Assembly (NCBI GenBank): GCA_020086605.1
Contig: JACBWW010000016.1
Coordinates: forward strand, 10,364,109-10,428,108
Direction: 5' to 3'
Length of the DNA stretch: 64,000 bases
From: Lanius collurio
Taxonomy: Eukaryota; Chordata; Aves; Passeriformes; Laniidae
The notes under the pieces are model-generated. The model made no database searches, was not told the origin of the DNA, and was given only the letters and a program-made list of their open reading frames with translations. The translations under genes were made by a program, and so were the position numbers. This document shows positions 25,810 through 39,928 of this stretch, in pieces; position 1 is the stretch's first letter, and the number at the start of each line of letters is the position of its first letter.

Positions 25810-28162
25810 TTAGATACTATTGTGTTTCAGTGAGAGTTGGCTGCCTCCCAGCTAAGGCTTTGACAAATTTAGCCAACAAAAAACCATTGACACAAAATCA
25901 ACACAAACAATAGACACAAGCTGTGTAAATTGAGTCTTTCTATGATCAGGCTACTTAGAAAATGGTAAGATACCTCAAAAACAATTACAATTACCCTCTA
26001 TCCACGACCCTCTCTAGATTTCATGAGGAAAGGGATGCCCTAGTTAATCCACAGATGCTCCATGTGACTGTCTAGAAAAGGCCCACTGTATTGGCCTCCA
26101 TACTGGCCAACCTCCACTCCAAAAGAAATGAGACATTCTTTGTTGCCATTAACCAAAGGGGTATATGGCCAAACTTGTCCATCCTCTCCTATGAGGACTT
26201 AGCAGGAAATTTTTTGTTCATTCTGAAGAAGAAAATATGTATGTTCACCTTCTGTTATTATTTTGAGTAGCATGAAAAGAACAGCAAACCTGAAAACCTT
26301 GCAGGAAGCTACACATAAAACCAGAAGCTGCTGCTGAGCCATTCAAGTCTCTGTAGGCATATTTGATGTGGTGTTTACATAATAGCAGTTGCAGGAAACA
26401 GAAGTTGAGGAACAGATTTTTGGTATTGTTTTTTTTTAAGGCAAATGTATTCCCTTGCTTTCATTTTCTTTAGTTGCTGCCATACAACATATTCATCTGC
26501 AGCCATCAAAGAAATTATGCACAAAGCAGTAGCTCACCCAGCCCCCTGTGGCTTCAGCCAACACTTTAAAAGCTGGGATTCAAAATGCAGTCCTAGACCA
26601 TGGATATTGCAATTCTGCTATACAGCACTCATTCCTCAGACAAGTTAAAAATGCAACTTTGTGTGAACTGACAACCAACAGCACTGTAAAGGGCCAAATT
26701 TTGCATGATTCATTGTGGTCACCACAGGTACAAAATTTATAGGAACTAAAAAAAAGCCAGTGATTTTCACAACTTCAGTCCAAGGCTAAAGGAAGACCGT
26801 ACTAGAAATTTAACCTGATTTTTTGTGACAGTCATTTAATAAATGGTGTAACAGACATCTACTGCAACAAGAACAAAAATTGCACCAGTTGCTTTTATGT
26901 TATCATATTTCTGTGTGCTCTCACAAAAACTTTCCCCAGAAAAATCAATAAAGTAGATTGTGCCCAGCAGTCCCCCATTACAGAATTAAATCCATATGCC
27001 AACACAAAACAATGAAGAAAACAAAACTAACAAGGTATCCATTTGGCTTTGTTTGACTTTGTCTGCCAGAGAATAAGAATGCAAGCCTGGGTGTATTTAA
27101 TGCAAACCTTGGCCTATCCTGGTCATGCATATGACTGACCCTCAGTGCAAGACCATCAATTTTCTATTAAAGATCAGAGAGTTGACATATCAAAGTCAAC
27201 ATCCAGCTGAATAACTGCAGTAACTTGATAATAATTCTTTTGTGGATTTCAGAGTGGCTTTTCGGTAAAGTATCAGAAAGGTAGCATTTTTCAATCCTGA
27301 CCCAACAAGATCTGAATATGAAATAAAGGATTTGAGCTTGATCTCCCCATGATGTGAGGATGAATGTTCTGGTAAATGTTAACTTAGTGCTCTGAATAGC
27401 TCAGTAATAGATGGGTTTAGGCAGTAATAGGTTTAAAATGTCAACTTATTGAATAATAATTTCATGTTGTACAAATACTACGTGTAAGAAGGGATTTGTT
27501 TTGCAAATTTTGAAATAAATGAATGGATTTGTGGTGTCCTTCACTGTTCTGTTCAGAATGTTATACCAGAACAAAAATTAGTTTTGCTTCAATAATATCC
27601 CTCATTGTTTCCATGCATTATTCTGAGAGTGTGTCATAACTCACAAGTGTCATTTGTTCCTGTTGTTTACCCTTAAGTAGCTTGCTGTGTGCTTTGCCCC
27701 CTGACAACAATCATAATTACTCATTGCGCAAATAAATAATAAGATAGAAAAAAAAACTTTGATGAATTTTCCTTAAAATTCTGCTATCCAAACTAAGGAG
27801 TGTTAAAACATCTTTACATCACTTACATCCAAACAATTCCTACTGACTTTTACTGAAGGAAGTTCCAACACAGCCATCAGATTCTGAAGCAATGACAATC
27901 CAATGCTGTCTGACTGCTAACACATGGATGGAAGCATTCAAGCTGCTCCCTTTTCCATACCATGCTATTTCAGCCATTGCCTCCCATCCAGGCACTGATG
28001 TTAAGCAACCTGTAAAGTATTGCTAACATACTTGGGAAGATGATGCCAAGCAATTGACCATATGGCATTTTGGAACAGAAAAGGATTCTTGGGGCCTTTT
28101 TATTTTTTAAATATGTTTTTCTTTACTTATTCTCAGCTTGCTTCCTTCTATGTACACTTTCA

Positions 28163-28199
28163 CACTTACGTAAGTGATTCTCATTTCAGCTTACGTAAG
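28163..28199. promoter_or_regulatory. Pair of perfect D-box palindromes (TTACGTAA)
   Basis: CACTTACGTAAGTG at 28163-28176 is a perfect 14-bp palindrome, and CTTACGTAAG at 28190-28199 is a second. Their TTACGTAA cores are centred 25 bp apart. TTAYGTAA is the recognition site of PAR-bZIP factors (DBP, TEF, HLF) and the repressor NFIL3. Both contain an intact CpG in AT-rich, CpG-poor DNA. The sites are seen; use as an enhancer is inference. Confidence 0.4.
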
Positions 28200-29973
28200 T
28201 TTTAATCCACTATACTTAAATTGATACCAAAGTGCCAGTAGTTGAGTCCTAGCAGTTGTATTTTTCTGACTGACCCTGAAACCCATTACTTGATGTTTAA
28301 CTTATTAATCAAGAACCAAAGATACAAACTGTGCCAAAACTGTTCAGAAACTCACTCTTTATGAATCAGGAAGGCATGGGATAATGAGGAGTGTTAAGTA
28401 AGCTTAGTTATTCCTTCTACTTTCTCTTGATGAGTGCCAATAGAAAGAACCCATGTAGCTCAAAGCCCAGTCTTCCAAACCTGCTGGAAGATTGGCAGTT
28501 GGCACCTGCTGTACTCAATTATTCCATGGTCTATTTTTCACAAATAGCTTCACGCATTCAAATTTATTTTAATCTCCCAAATAAGCATAGGACTTTACAT
28601 AACTGGGCAAATAACCTTGTCCCAGTTTCAGACTGGACCAGACTTCAGACAGTCAAGTGATCAGAGCACACCTCAGTCAAGCATGCTGCTGTTCTTTGCT
28701 TCTTGGTCCCAAATTGTTGAGTAGTGAGGCCACAGGGATAATTATGTCTTATGTTTTAGCCCAGAGTAAGCTGTAGTTTTGGGCAGTGATTCTATCTAAA
28801 CTGCCCTAAGCTCAAACGACCAACAGCATGAGTTCCTGAGGAGACATGTCCCAAACACTCATTTGTGAAAGTGGTAGCTTAAAAGGTAAACTCTGCTGGG
28901 AGACATAGAACTTGGGAGCATCCAGCTATTTCTAGGAACTGGCTGTGATACCATAAAACAAAGGTGACAATTCTTGTACAAGATCAGACATAAAGAAGAG
29001 AAGCTGTGAAAAACAATTCCTCACTCTCATACAAATATCTTGAAGAACAATATAGGGATTACAGGAATCATAAGCCAAGTAAACTGCTTTTTGGATAAGT
29101 ATTTTCTGCTTACAAGGCTGCCCCAAGGCAAAAGTTGCTCTTTAAACAGAATTTGATTTTAAGGGCAAATTTACAATTATAATTAGCTGCAACAAGCAGA
29201 CAAACCCAGAGGGAGGCCTGTGTTCAGGTCCTAAGTACAGTTCCTCGTGGTCTGGCAGCGTGATCAAGAGCCCCTGCCACGTTGCCTACCCCCAAGGAAC
29301 ACCCTCCAGACAGCTGGTGGGCCCTGCTGACACAGGGACTCCTGCCCTCCTGGAAGGAAAAGAGACTGGATCTAGGGATGATGGTTGGAAACAAGCACAT
29401 AAATAAATTAAGTATTCCAAAGCTGATCACAGAGGGGACGGGACATCAGCTCTCAAAAAAACCAGCAGCACAGAGTTACTCAAAAAGTTACCAGGCTCAA
29501 GCCCCAATTCATCCTTCAGCTTTGCCTGAAGTCCCTTTAGGTCAATGCATAAATACAGCACTGGGGAAAAGGAGGCAGCAGAACACAACCAAAACCCAAA
29601 CAAAATACAATAAAACAGCAATGAGAGACTCAAAGAGGGGTCAGTTCTGAGAAGACAGTTTTAGTCCACAGTAAGACAAGCTATACTTTCAATTATGATC
29701 TTGCAAAGGACAGCAAATGGGAAGCACATGGCAAAGTTCCACCCACACAACACTATACATCACACAGACAACGTTACATATACATATACATTAATCCAGT
29801 CATCATAACAGCCCAAACCTCTAAAAGCAAATGGCAAACTGGAATGCTAGTGGTTCTGAGAACTTAGTTCATCCCTGGCTACCCCTTGACTTTACTGACT
29901 GCTGTGAGCACAAATGAGCTTACATTTTGTCCAAAGTGATTGCATATACAGTAAAAGTTCAAAAGTAGATTGT

Positions 29974-29989
29974 AAAAAAAAAAAAAAAA
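29974..29989. repeat. A16 homopolymer
   Basis: Sixteen A in a row, with no recognisable element attached. Confidence 0.85.
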
Positions 29990-32899
29990 TCAGCTTTCTT
30001 GAAGAATACAGGAACAAAAAGATTTCTCAAAATCTATACCTTCCCAATTTGATCAAAACCTGTGATAGTTACAACACTCTTTCAAGTTTTCAGTTTTTCT
30101 GTATTTCTTCAGAAATATAGAAGCATCAATAAAATCTCTCCTAATAGCACTATCTATAAAACCTTCTCTCCTGACTCCCTGCCTGCCATAAAAGAGAAGT
30201 TTGGCCAGGGAACAAAACTTTGCTTCCAGAAGCCATCACCATCCTTCATGTAAAAACATAACTTGTAGGAGCACACAGCTTCCCTCAGGTCACTGGCTTG
30301 CAGGTAATGCCATTCCTGCCCACACATTCGGATGAATGCTTCCTCTCTCCACTCCACAAAAAAAACCCCAAAGGTTCAGATCTTCCACAGAAAGAGAGCT
30401 AAGCTGGTATTACTGGCAAAAATAGTAATAAGTAAAATAATAACGATAGTAAAATTTAATAAGTAATAGCAAAAGTTTCTCCTTTCCTTAAAAATACGGA
30501 AGTCAAGCTTCTAGATAGATAATATCAGTGACTCAGGCTAGTGGAAATACTATGCCACAAGAAACTAAGTAGCTGAACTTGGAGCAGCTGGTGGGTGAAC
30601 CTTAGGACAGGAGTAGTAAACAAACAGGATGGTGATAATATCTAGAGTGATCACATTAACCTCTGAAAAAGTCCTAACAGGCTTTGAATTTGGAAGGAAC
30701 TTATGATCTAGCCAGTGCTTTCTGAGAGTCCAAGCAGAGGTGTTACAGTTAACTCAAGAACAAAGACTAAATGACCTGAAGCTTTCTCTTCAGGATTAAA
30801 GTAGGCATGAAGGAGGTAGCTGTGTGCTAACAGTACCTGCTTGGCAGGAATATGCTCCCTGAGGTCAAAGAGTGGTTTTGGAATTAACACTAAAGCTTGC
30901 ACTATCTAGAGAAAAGGTGATATGGTGTCATTACCCAAAAATCAATACTGTGCAAATAATTTTCCGCCAAACTTAAGAAAATCTATTCCCTCATTGACAA
31001 AAACATCTGGATAGTGGGAGCTGCTTGGAATAGAATCTTTCATATGGCAGTTTGGCTAGTTTACATAAAAATACACCCTAGAAGAAAGAAGAAAATCAAA
31101 TTTACATCATCATGTTAGGTCCCCTGTAGTTTTGTGTTTTCCCAAGGGTTCTGACTTTGTTTTTTTCATGCCAAAATGTAATTTTTTTTTCTATTAGCAA
31201 ACAATTTTCCAAACACTAAAAAGGACATCCATCATGTTAGAAAATATTCAAAACAAAGCCTTTTTAAAAAGCAGAGAAAAAGCTGTGTATGTAAGACAGC
31301 AGCTCTGTGAGGCAGACAACATTTTTGAAGAATGCAGAATTTGGACCATGCATGCTTCCCTGGCCATGTTCTGTAACCTCCAGAAACACATCTGGTTAGT
31401 AACAGAGCAGCCTGCCACTTGAAGGTTAGTTGGTATCCAGAGGCCTCCCTGTATCCTTCCTATTATACACGCAAGTCCCATCCTTTAGCAGAATCTAACC
31501 TTTATGTTTTTCTACTCCTGAAAATAAAGCTTATGTCAAGGGGTCAAGGCCTGCAGAGTCATCTTCCTCCTCTTGGTCTTGCCATATGCAGAGCCTAGGG
31601 GAGCACTGGGAAGAGCCAAGGATTTGCCCTTACAATGAGGAGCACCACAATGGCTCAAGGCTTGCCCCAAGGAAGCACATGTGTTGTTACAAGTGTGAAT
31701 TTGGGTACATCTGCCTCATCTCTAGCTCAGTGAAGCTACAAGGCTATAACATTTAGCCTCTTTCTTAAACAATCCATAGATATTGAACAGCATCCTTGAT
31801 GGTATATGAAAAGCAGGTAACAAGTAATGGAGTATTTCGAGAGGATGCCACACAGCTACCAGAAGAGCATTCAAGATACAGAGGAACATAAATTGCACAG
31901 CTGAAATCAAGCCATATTTTTAGCTGCAAACTTGTTAAACCCACATTCATATGCCTCCACCAAAATATTTCATTCTCTTTGATTAACAAATCTTTCTTAA
32001 ATGAGGTTCAGTCCTACACAAATGTAAAATGGATGTGTGTTTTTTAAAGCACTGAAACTGATTTGCATTTCAGCACATCGATGTATCTGTAGAATAACTT
32101 TAATAAAAAGGCTCAGTTCTTTCAGATTATTTGGTCTATGTGTTTGTTTTTCTGGTGCATATAAAATTATCTTTAAAAATGTAGGCAAACCAGGGATCCA
32201 TAGGTAATCTAAGAAGCACAACATTCATGCTTGTTTATATCTGTATTTTCAGCTAGTACATATCCATGATTTATTTGCAAACAAATTAATTAATGTTTCA
32301 GCAGCTGTTTGCAGCCAGTCTGTGATCTAGTTTAAACAGAGATGACACTTTTTTTTATTCCACAGGGGCAATTTCAAGTACTCATAGATTATATTCTTAC
32401 TATCAGTCCAAATGATAAAAGAGTACTGAATCCTGAAACAGCATAGCTGACTTTATAAGATCACTGTGCTTCCACATATCCAGTTATTCCCTAATGCCAT
32501 CTTTCCTGTGTTATCTTTTAATTAAGGCTGCATAATGCCAGTTTATAAACAAATCTCTAAGTAAGATCAAAAACTGACATATTTTAAATGTTTTTCATTC
32601 TCTAGTTTGTGGTCTCCTGGGGGTGTTATTCTAAAATGTACATCCCTGTATGAAATTACTTTTTTATCACATTGTGTATAATGAAATGTTTGAATATTGT
32701 TCTGTAACCTGACAATGAACAAACAAATGAAAGAACAAATGCTGGGTAGTGTAAAAGATAAGCACAGTATATGGTAGGCAGATAACTGCAGAAAACATTA
32801 CTATACTATGTGATTTTATTTCTCTTGATAAAAAAAAAAAAGAAAACTACAAGACAAAATCCCCAAAGCCTCGCTAGGCTAAATTTCCTCCTTCTTCTT

Positions 32900-33060
32900 T
32901 GAACAGACTACACAGATTTTGTTGACTAATTGAGATCAATCCCAGTTGTAAATCGCCTTGCTATCCTACAGCTTTAATTAAGCTACCAGAGGGAGTTGTT
33001 TATCAATTAACACTTGTTACAAATTATTAGTAATTATATGGACTTTGCGTATATACATCA
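32900..33060. promoter_or_regulatory. Candidate conserved non-coding element rich in homeodomain sites
   Basis: TAATTG at 32927-32932, TTTAATTAA near 32973, CAATTA (reverse TAATTG) at 33004-33009 and TAATTATA near 33030 all fall within about 110 bp of non-repetitive sequence. TAATTG suits BARHL-type homeodomains. Function is inferred. Confidence 0.25.
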
Positions 33061-33444
33061 ACCAGTAAAGACTAAGCCATACTTCCTTGTGACATAAACT
33101 AATTCAGATATAGTGTATAACATTTTTCTTCCAAAAAAAAAAAAAACCAAACAATCAGCACAAAAATATATGGAAATTAGACTGGCATAGGAAGACCTAA
33201 AGTAATCCACATATTACTTTTAACTAAATGTAACAAATTTTAGCATATCTTGTGCATAAATGTAGGCAATTACACTAAGTAAATTAAGTTAGTCAAACTT
33301 TTTAAAAAATGGTAGTGTTCTTTAATGCATTGCATGCATTCCCATTTTGAGTAACAAACATCTTAAATAAGGAACATTAGGTAAAAGTTGATAATGTATT
33401 CAAACATTAAAGCTACCTATTGCTCTGTGCACTACATTCTGTGA

Positions 33445-33470
33445 TAATTTTAATTGGCTTAATTGAGATG
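33445..33470 (+). promoter_or_regulatory. Direct repeat of TAATTG with 9-bp period
   Basis: TAATTG at 33451-33456 and again at 33460-33465 (TAATTGGCTTAATTGAGA), preceded by GATAATTT. Two same-orientation homeodomain sites about one helical turn apart. Confidence 0.3.
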
Positions 33471-36400
33471 CACAAGTCTGATTAATGTTTAATTCCTTTA
33501 TATTAAAAAAGAGAGAGTCAAGTAGTTAGACATTTCTTCAATTATGTTAGATCTTTCTCGACTTCAAAGGAATGTTACAGTAGACAGCCAGATACTGGAT
33601 GAACTGATTAAAGAATAAAGACTGCTCATTATAATCTAAGAGTACAAAATTGGTTTGTGTAGCCTTTGAAAGTTGAAATTAAGAGCTGTTGAGTTAAAAC
33701 TCAAGCTACAGTAATTAACCCAATTTATAGCCATCTTCACTTACCTGGTTGACTAAGATTAGTCATTTGAAATGATCCAGTAGATTCACTGGTTCATTTG
33801 TTATTCATTCCATGACCAATGAGATACAATTTCACCCTGATTAGACCTTCATTTATGAGACAAAGATTTAGTGCCTCTACTTAATTTGTTTTTAATTACT
33901 TAGGATAGAACCTTCCTCATTCACATTAATGAGTAATATCCTCTTCAAAACCTGCTGAGGTGATTTTGGTTGGTTTTTTTTTTTCATTTTCTGGCTATGT
34001 AAGAAATAAAAGATTACAAAATGTTTGGAATAATACAAGTATTGCATTATAAAAGTAAGTAATTTACAGTATATTTTACATCAGTACCACAGTTGCACTT
34101 TGCTAATACAGTTTACTGTCTAGCCAGAAGGAATAGTCTGTTCCTGCAGAAGGTGTGTGGGTAATACAAAACTACTGGGTATGAAAGGGATAACCGAGCT
34201 TCCACTGTAATATTAGAAAAGGAGGCATTGAAATTTCTTTGAAACTAGCCCCTGTTGGCAGGAGTTTTAGAGTTTGTCTCTACTGGCAATAAACACTGAA
34301 TCAATGGATTTTAAAAAATCTTTGTGTTTTGACCAAAATAACAGCTTGAAAACAACAGCACTGCACTCGACTGAAGACAGATTCACACAGGTCTCAGTCA
34401 CTATCTGCAACCCTTCACAAAGAGAAAGAGAAGAAAGTAATCAAACCAATTTTATAATAATAAATAGGGTTATGAATAAAACTACCCTACTAAATTATTC
34501 ACAGAAAGTAGAATCTGAGCACAAAAAGAAGTGAATAAAGCAGGTAGGTAGCCTGTTTTGCCAAATGAAATTAGCTGTGTTACAGATTGCATTTGATCAT
34601 CATGGTAATGATTTGATCAAGACTGTTCTACAGCTGGGCTTACATGGAAGCCCTACACCCAGCAACAGGCACATGAACCACATGAAAACACTCATCCTAA
34701 CCAACCTAATGGTCTGCAAAACCAGAAGTGATAGTAGAGGAAAAGAAGCTTTCCAAATGGAGCCAGTACAGTGGCCAAGGGCATGCCAGAAGGCAATACT
34801 GGAAACCTCTGAACACAGTATTTTTTGACAATACCTAGTAACTGCAACTGAACATGAAAAGACAGATGAGAAATTATCAGATGTTGCTGATGAAAACTGT
34901 CAGAGTTCTAGTGACACTAGCTGGGGCAGAGGTAATTTTCATATTCTTAGAAGACATGCCCGGAAGTTTGTAGCACCTTACTAGTACTTACTTAGAGTTT
35001 TACATATAGAGAAATGTTGCCTTGTAAACTATTCACCACAGGCAAGAGGGATTTCACCTATTCCATCCTTTCCCACACTAAAACTGAAGTTACTGCTCAG
35101 CAACTGAAGTAGCCTCTTTCTGTAACATGTTAATGTCCCTTTCCCTGGACTATCAGATTTATAGTTGATTAAGGAAAAATAAACACAAAAAAATCACAGC
35201 ATCAAACCTGTAACCATCTATTCTGCCATTACAAATACTTATATTTTTTTACAGAAATGCAAAAGCCAGCTAATCTATCTCTAAAAAAGAAGGCTCCCTT
35301 TATTTCTTAAGTAAAAGGAATCTGTACTGAGACAGACTGACAGCCCCAAATCTCAACTATTGCAACAAAAATGCTACAGGACATGATTACTTAAACAAGA
35401 CGATTTCTTCAACAGAGCTAGAAGGAAATATTTTTGACAGACAAATTATTTCAGATAAGTTTTCTCCAGCCTCTGGAAAAAATCAGATGGAAAATTCCTA
35501 GAACCTTATCTTGTCTGCATTGGTCTGTAGCAGCACAGAACAAGGAAAGCAGCACACTGAGGAACTTGCTGGTATTGCTGGAACAATGCCCACCATACAA
35601 CTGTACACTGCTTCAATCTTTACCTTCAAAGTCCCAAAGCCACACATTCAAGTTTCTGCTGCCTCTCAGAATTATCAGATACCACCTAAGATACAATTCT
35701 ACTGTGCAATGTTATGATAGCATTCACTTTTTCTGATATCAGAGAAAATGTGCTAATTTTCTCCATACTTAGAGGTTTTCTCACAAGTGAGGATAACCTG
35801 ATAATCCTGTCCTCTTCAATAACACTGCTATTTCAGCCCCTCAGTCAGGAGACTGTCCCCAAGCTCCCTGTATCGACTGATACTTTATAGATATAAAAGC
35901 AGTGGTCAGGTGGTAACCTGGAACTGAAAGACTTCCCTTAGACAGTTAGGTTTTAACCCTGCACTGCGTAGTTCTGCAAGTGGAAGCCAGGCAGGCTCTG
36001 AAAACCTTTTTCCCTGATGCTCGTCCTACATATGCAATGAAAAGGTTCTTATATACATTTTAACGACATGTTCCTATGGCATTAATAGTATCTTTATTAA
36101 AGTACACAACAACAATGGGGTTTATATTTTTTCCATAATACTCTTCTTCCTTTGGATAAAAGATCATCACTCATCCTAGTGGTAGCCACATTTTATTGAG
36201 GAGTAATACCAAATACAGTAATTCTTAAAGCACTGGGTATCCCTTGGAAAGTAAGTTCATCAGCATCTACCCTTGTTTTGTCACTGCCTGATCTGCCAAA
36301 TTACATGTTGCAAGAACAAAAGGAGCAAACTTATAGCACCCTCCCACCTATCCTGTATGTTCAGCAGATAATGGGGAGCTCTTACAGCCTTAGGAACGCT

Positions 36401-38796
36401 CACCTGAATATACAGCAGAGAACAAGCAGCCTAGGTTATGAGTTCTGCTCTCCTCCACCTGCGGCAGGGAGCTCCAGCAGATTTCACATCTAATTGTGAA
36501 GTTTCTTGATCTGCTCAAAAATGTTCCTAAACTACAGAGTACCTTTGAATTTTCATTGTTGGCTGAATATGACAAAACTCTTGGTATCATACTTTACTCT
36601 CACTCATCTTGAGCAGATCTTGTTAGTGCAGATTAGATCTTGTTAAAGATTAATTCTTAAAGCATCCTCAAGCTTTCTTTTCCAACAAAGGAAACATCAA
36701 TTATAGGCTCACACATAAACTTTGCCCCTATCTTGAATACTTGCTGCCCTTTATAAATCTTAGATTTCTTCCCCTTGTGTGTGTTCAAAGGAGAGATTTT
36801 ATTGCCTCCAGGGGTTGTTAAACTGATTGCAATACCACGTATTTAGAGCAGTTCAGTGGGAATTAAGCTGGTTCAATGCTGTCAGACCTAGAATATAGCT
36901 GTCAAATAGCATTACAAGTAAAACACCCTTGATAAGAAATAATGACCAAATGTCAATCTGTTTTTTACCAGCAGCGCTAGAGACATAGCCTTGCCAATGA
37001 AAAATGCAATATTTTGTACATTATAGTAGCTATGCTTTTGTGATGCTACACAGTAAAGGGTGTTTCAGTCTTTCAGTGTAACTTATTTTTAGATTATAGG
37101 ATTTAAACACAAAACTGTGTGTCTTGGACCTACCTTGGATTCAAAGTCGCAATGCCTAAAACGTGGCTTTACCCTCCTTGCACTTTTCTGCTATAAAAAA
37201 CCCACAAAACAAAACAACAACAACAAAATCACAAAACCAACACATGCATTAAAAATTCATTAATCACACTTCCTCAACGTTAGCCATGCAGAAATTAAAA
37301 CAGCCAATTTGCTTAGAGCTCCTTTATGCTCTTACAGCATAAAGGTTCATGTAACTTCACACTACAATGCAAACCATTAGTGAACGTTGTTTTTCTGATT
37401 TATGGATTGTTGTCTTTTAATGACTCAATTGTGTACAAAATTACTACATTTCTTACCATTTCTTTTCCAGATACAAATATGTGTCACCTATATGAAGAAT
37501 TAATATGCAATAAATATTTTAATACTTAAATACACAGTATTCCTAATCCAATACCTAAATAGTTCTTACTTCAATACAGTGTTTACAAATACCTATTCAT
37601 TTTTGATAATACATTTTTGCCTAACATGAAATTGTTACCATAAACAAATAACAAGACTTTAAAAACTAAAATAAAACCATTGGCAAGACACAACTTAAGA
37701 CTCATTTATCCAGATGTGATGGGGTTCAAAGCAATAAAGCCTGAAAAATTGGTTTAAATAGAGCAGGAAGTATTTCAAAATATCTGTAATAATTTGGGGT
37801 TACAGTTTCAGCCAGAATAAGCACTTCAAGATTTTGTCTGGGAGAGGCGCAAGAGTAATTATATACAAAGGAAGGATGTGGAGAATCTAATATGATGTCC
37901 TTCAAAAAGACACTTTAAAACTAAGTACAGTACTAGTTCCTCAGGAATCATTGATGAATGAACAAGAGAGGGAAAACAAAACATGATGCAAACTCTCAAG
38001 TGCAGTAAGACTAAGAATGTGAATGCCAAATTGTGCTCTCCATGGCATTCAAAGAGGGCACCTGTTGACAGCAGTGAAAGTGCCAGCACATGAGATAAAA
38101 TTAATGCAATATGTTTAAAATTACACTGCTTCAATAGAAATCTCCCAAAAAATAATAAAAAACTATTTGAGCGGCATTGTTTCACAATTTAAACCTGCAA
38201 AATACTTTCCATCTCTGAAATATGCAAAGTACAAACAGCATCTTAGTGCTGACAGCTTTCAAATACAGACTTAGTTTTTCCATTTTGCAAATTTCTTCAC
38301 TACATTTATGAATCTACTAGGCACAAAAAAGTAAAATTAATTGCTAACTTGCACATGGTTGAAAGTATAGGTTTCAAGTATGCATATAGAGAACAAAGAG
38401 GGCAAGACTGAAGAACTACCCCTTATGTAACAGCTTCAATCAGACTACACAAAATCTGAACATTTCAAACCTGATGAGCCACTCTAAGTCCTTACATAGC
38501 TGTGCAATTCCCTGTCCTCAGAGAAACTACATGATATGGAAGTTAACTCTGAAAATGAGCCAGAACATTTGAATAGAGGCTTGGGGTTTTGTTCAGGGTT
38601 TATTTTGCAGATGTATTTCAGACCAGGAAGTCACAATAAAGCATGACTGTTGTCAGCTTCTGACACTGATCTTCCTTATCAATCCAGGGCTTTGAGCTCA
38701 AATTCAGTGCATACTTATTGTACAGTAACAGGAAGTAACTAGTACCCAGCAATGGTACAAGATAAACAGTACAACATCATAATCAATCTAAAAGAT

Positions 38797-38809
38797 AATA
38801 TATATATAT
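38797..38809. repeat. (TA)n microsatellite, short
   Basis: Alternating TA over about 13 bases. Confidence 0.75.
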
Positions 38810-39760
38810 TCCAATGCACTTAACAAGTAAATCCTGCTTTCTGCATTAATGATCAGCATTCATTATTAATGGCTGAAGTAATGCATAGGTATTCCCTTTT
38901 GGGTGAATTAATGAGAATTAACTTCCACTTAGACTTGTAGTTTTATTTTAATGCTTTTTCTGTGTCTCTGTGAAATGTTTACAGCTCACACTCTGATGCT
39001 GGAGGAGTAACTGATTTCAAACTCAATGCCATCATTTCATAACTACACTTAAGGACTCACAGGGGAATAGGGTGTCAGTGCTGAGTAATATGAATAATTT
39101 CACATTGTGAGATAAATGAGGCAAAGATAGGGCATTTATCCCAAAATCAATCCAGAGCTGCATGCAAGATTCCCTTTCATTTATTTCTTTCTGAGGTGAA
39201 GTGGGAAATATCTGTGGGTGATGCCATTTCGTTTCCAATTATAAAATTCAGCATGCAGTCTGTAATTATAGATTTTGGCACAAACCAGCACAAGTTTCTC
39301 ACTATGATGTCAGAAAGCCAGCCCTTAATTGATCTTGCAAATTATTTTTTTTTCCTTTATTGTAACTAATTCACAATCAGTTCAGATGTACTGAAGGCAA
39401 GGCTCTTTTACACTTGTATTTTAGTAAATATTTTCAATTGGAATTTTTATATTAATTTGGAATCAGAGGAGTACTAACCAATGCATCAAACTGACATAAT
39501 CATTATTTATCTTGATAAAAAAAACCACTTCAATAAAAATGGTTTGAACTTTACTTAAAACAATAGAACTTTGCTGCCCTCTACCTGTCAATTCCCACAC
39601 CGTGTGAGGAGACAAAAATCAGAAATGGGTCCCAAGTCCCAGACTTCACAGAATTCTAAAGAGAAGTCAGAATTCAGTTACAGTTACACAATCTGTCTTG
39701 ACCAAGCAGAAAATCAAAGTCACAATTATTGTCCCCATTTATTGAGTTTAAATGTGGAAG

Positions 39761-39928
39761 TAGAATCAGAGCATGTTGGGATTGGAAAGGACCTTGAACA
39801 TGACAGAACCACAATTACCAAATGAGTACGGTTAGAAGAGACAACGGGGTCATCTGGGCCAACCTCTCTGCTCAAGCTTCCTAGAGCTCACCACACAGGA
39901 TTGCATCCAGTATGTCCAGTGAGGGGGA
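39761..39928 (-). mobile_element. Two short CR1 3'-tail fragments adjoining a longer copy
   Basis: Reversed CR1 tail motifs occur twice before the main copy: around 39761-39817 (GGATTGGAAAGGACCTTGAA) and again around 39818-39928 (GGTTAGAAGAGACAACGGGG, then the CAGGATTGCATCCAG segment). Each resembles the same 3' UTR part of CR1, so this is a mosaic produced by nested or serial insertion. Boundaries are approximate. Confidence 0.7.

Larger units (their letters stand above)
25810..39760. other. Non-coding stretch, no gene recognised
   Basis: Mostly AT-rich unique sequence. It holds the D-box pair at 28.17 kb and homeodomain-rich blocks at 32.9-33.5 kb. A moderately GC-rich piece at 29.2-29.65 kb contains a 122-codon frame without family resemblance. 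Confidence 0.6.

Noticed and set aside
28745..28800. Third copy of the 2973/21910 repeat
   Set aside because: Only about 18 bases match convincingly; the rest does not align, so it is mentioned but not annotated.
29282..29650. 122-codon open frame on plus in a GC-richer patch
   Set aside because: The composition is odd at the end (Thr/Lys/Gln-rich from A-rich DNA) and nothing in it resembles a known protein or retroviral domain.
37859..38185. 108-codon minus frame, Leu/Phe-rich and membrane-like
   Set aside because: The hydrophobic look comes from T-rich codons in AT-rich DNA; no family, no splice context.
39572..39589. CTCF-like GCTGCCCTCTACCTG
   Set aside because: Two mismatches in the CCA part of the core; weaker than the 17.49-kb site.
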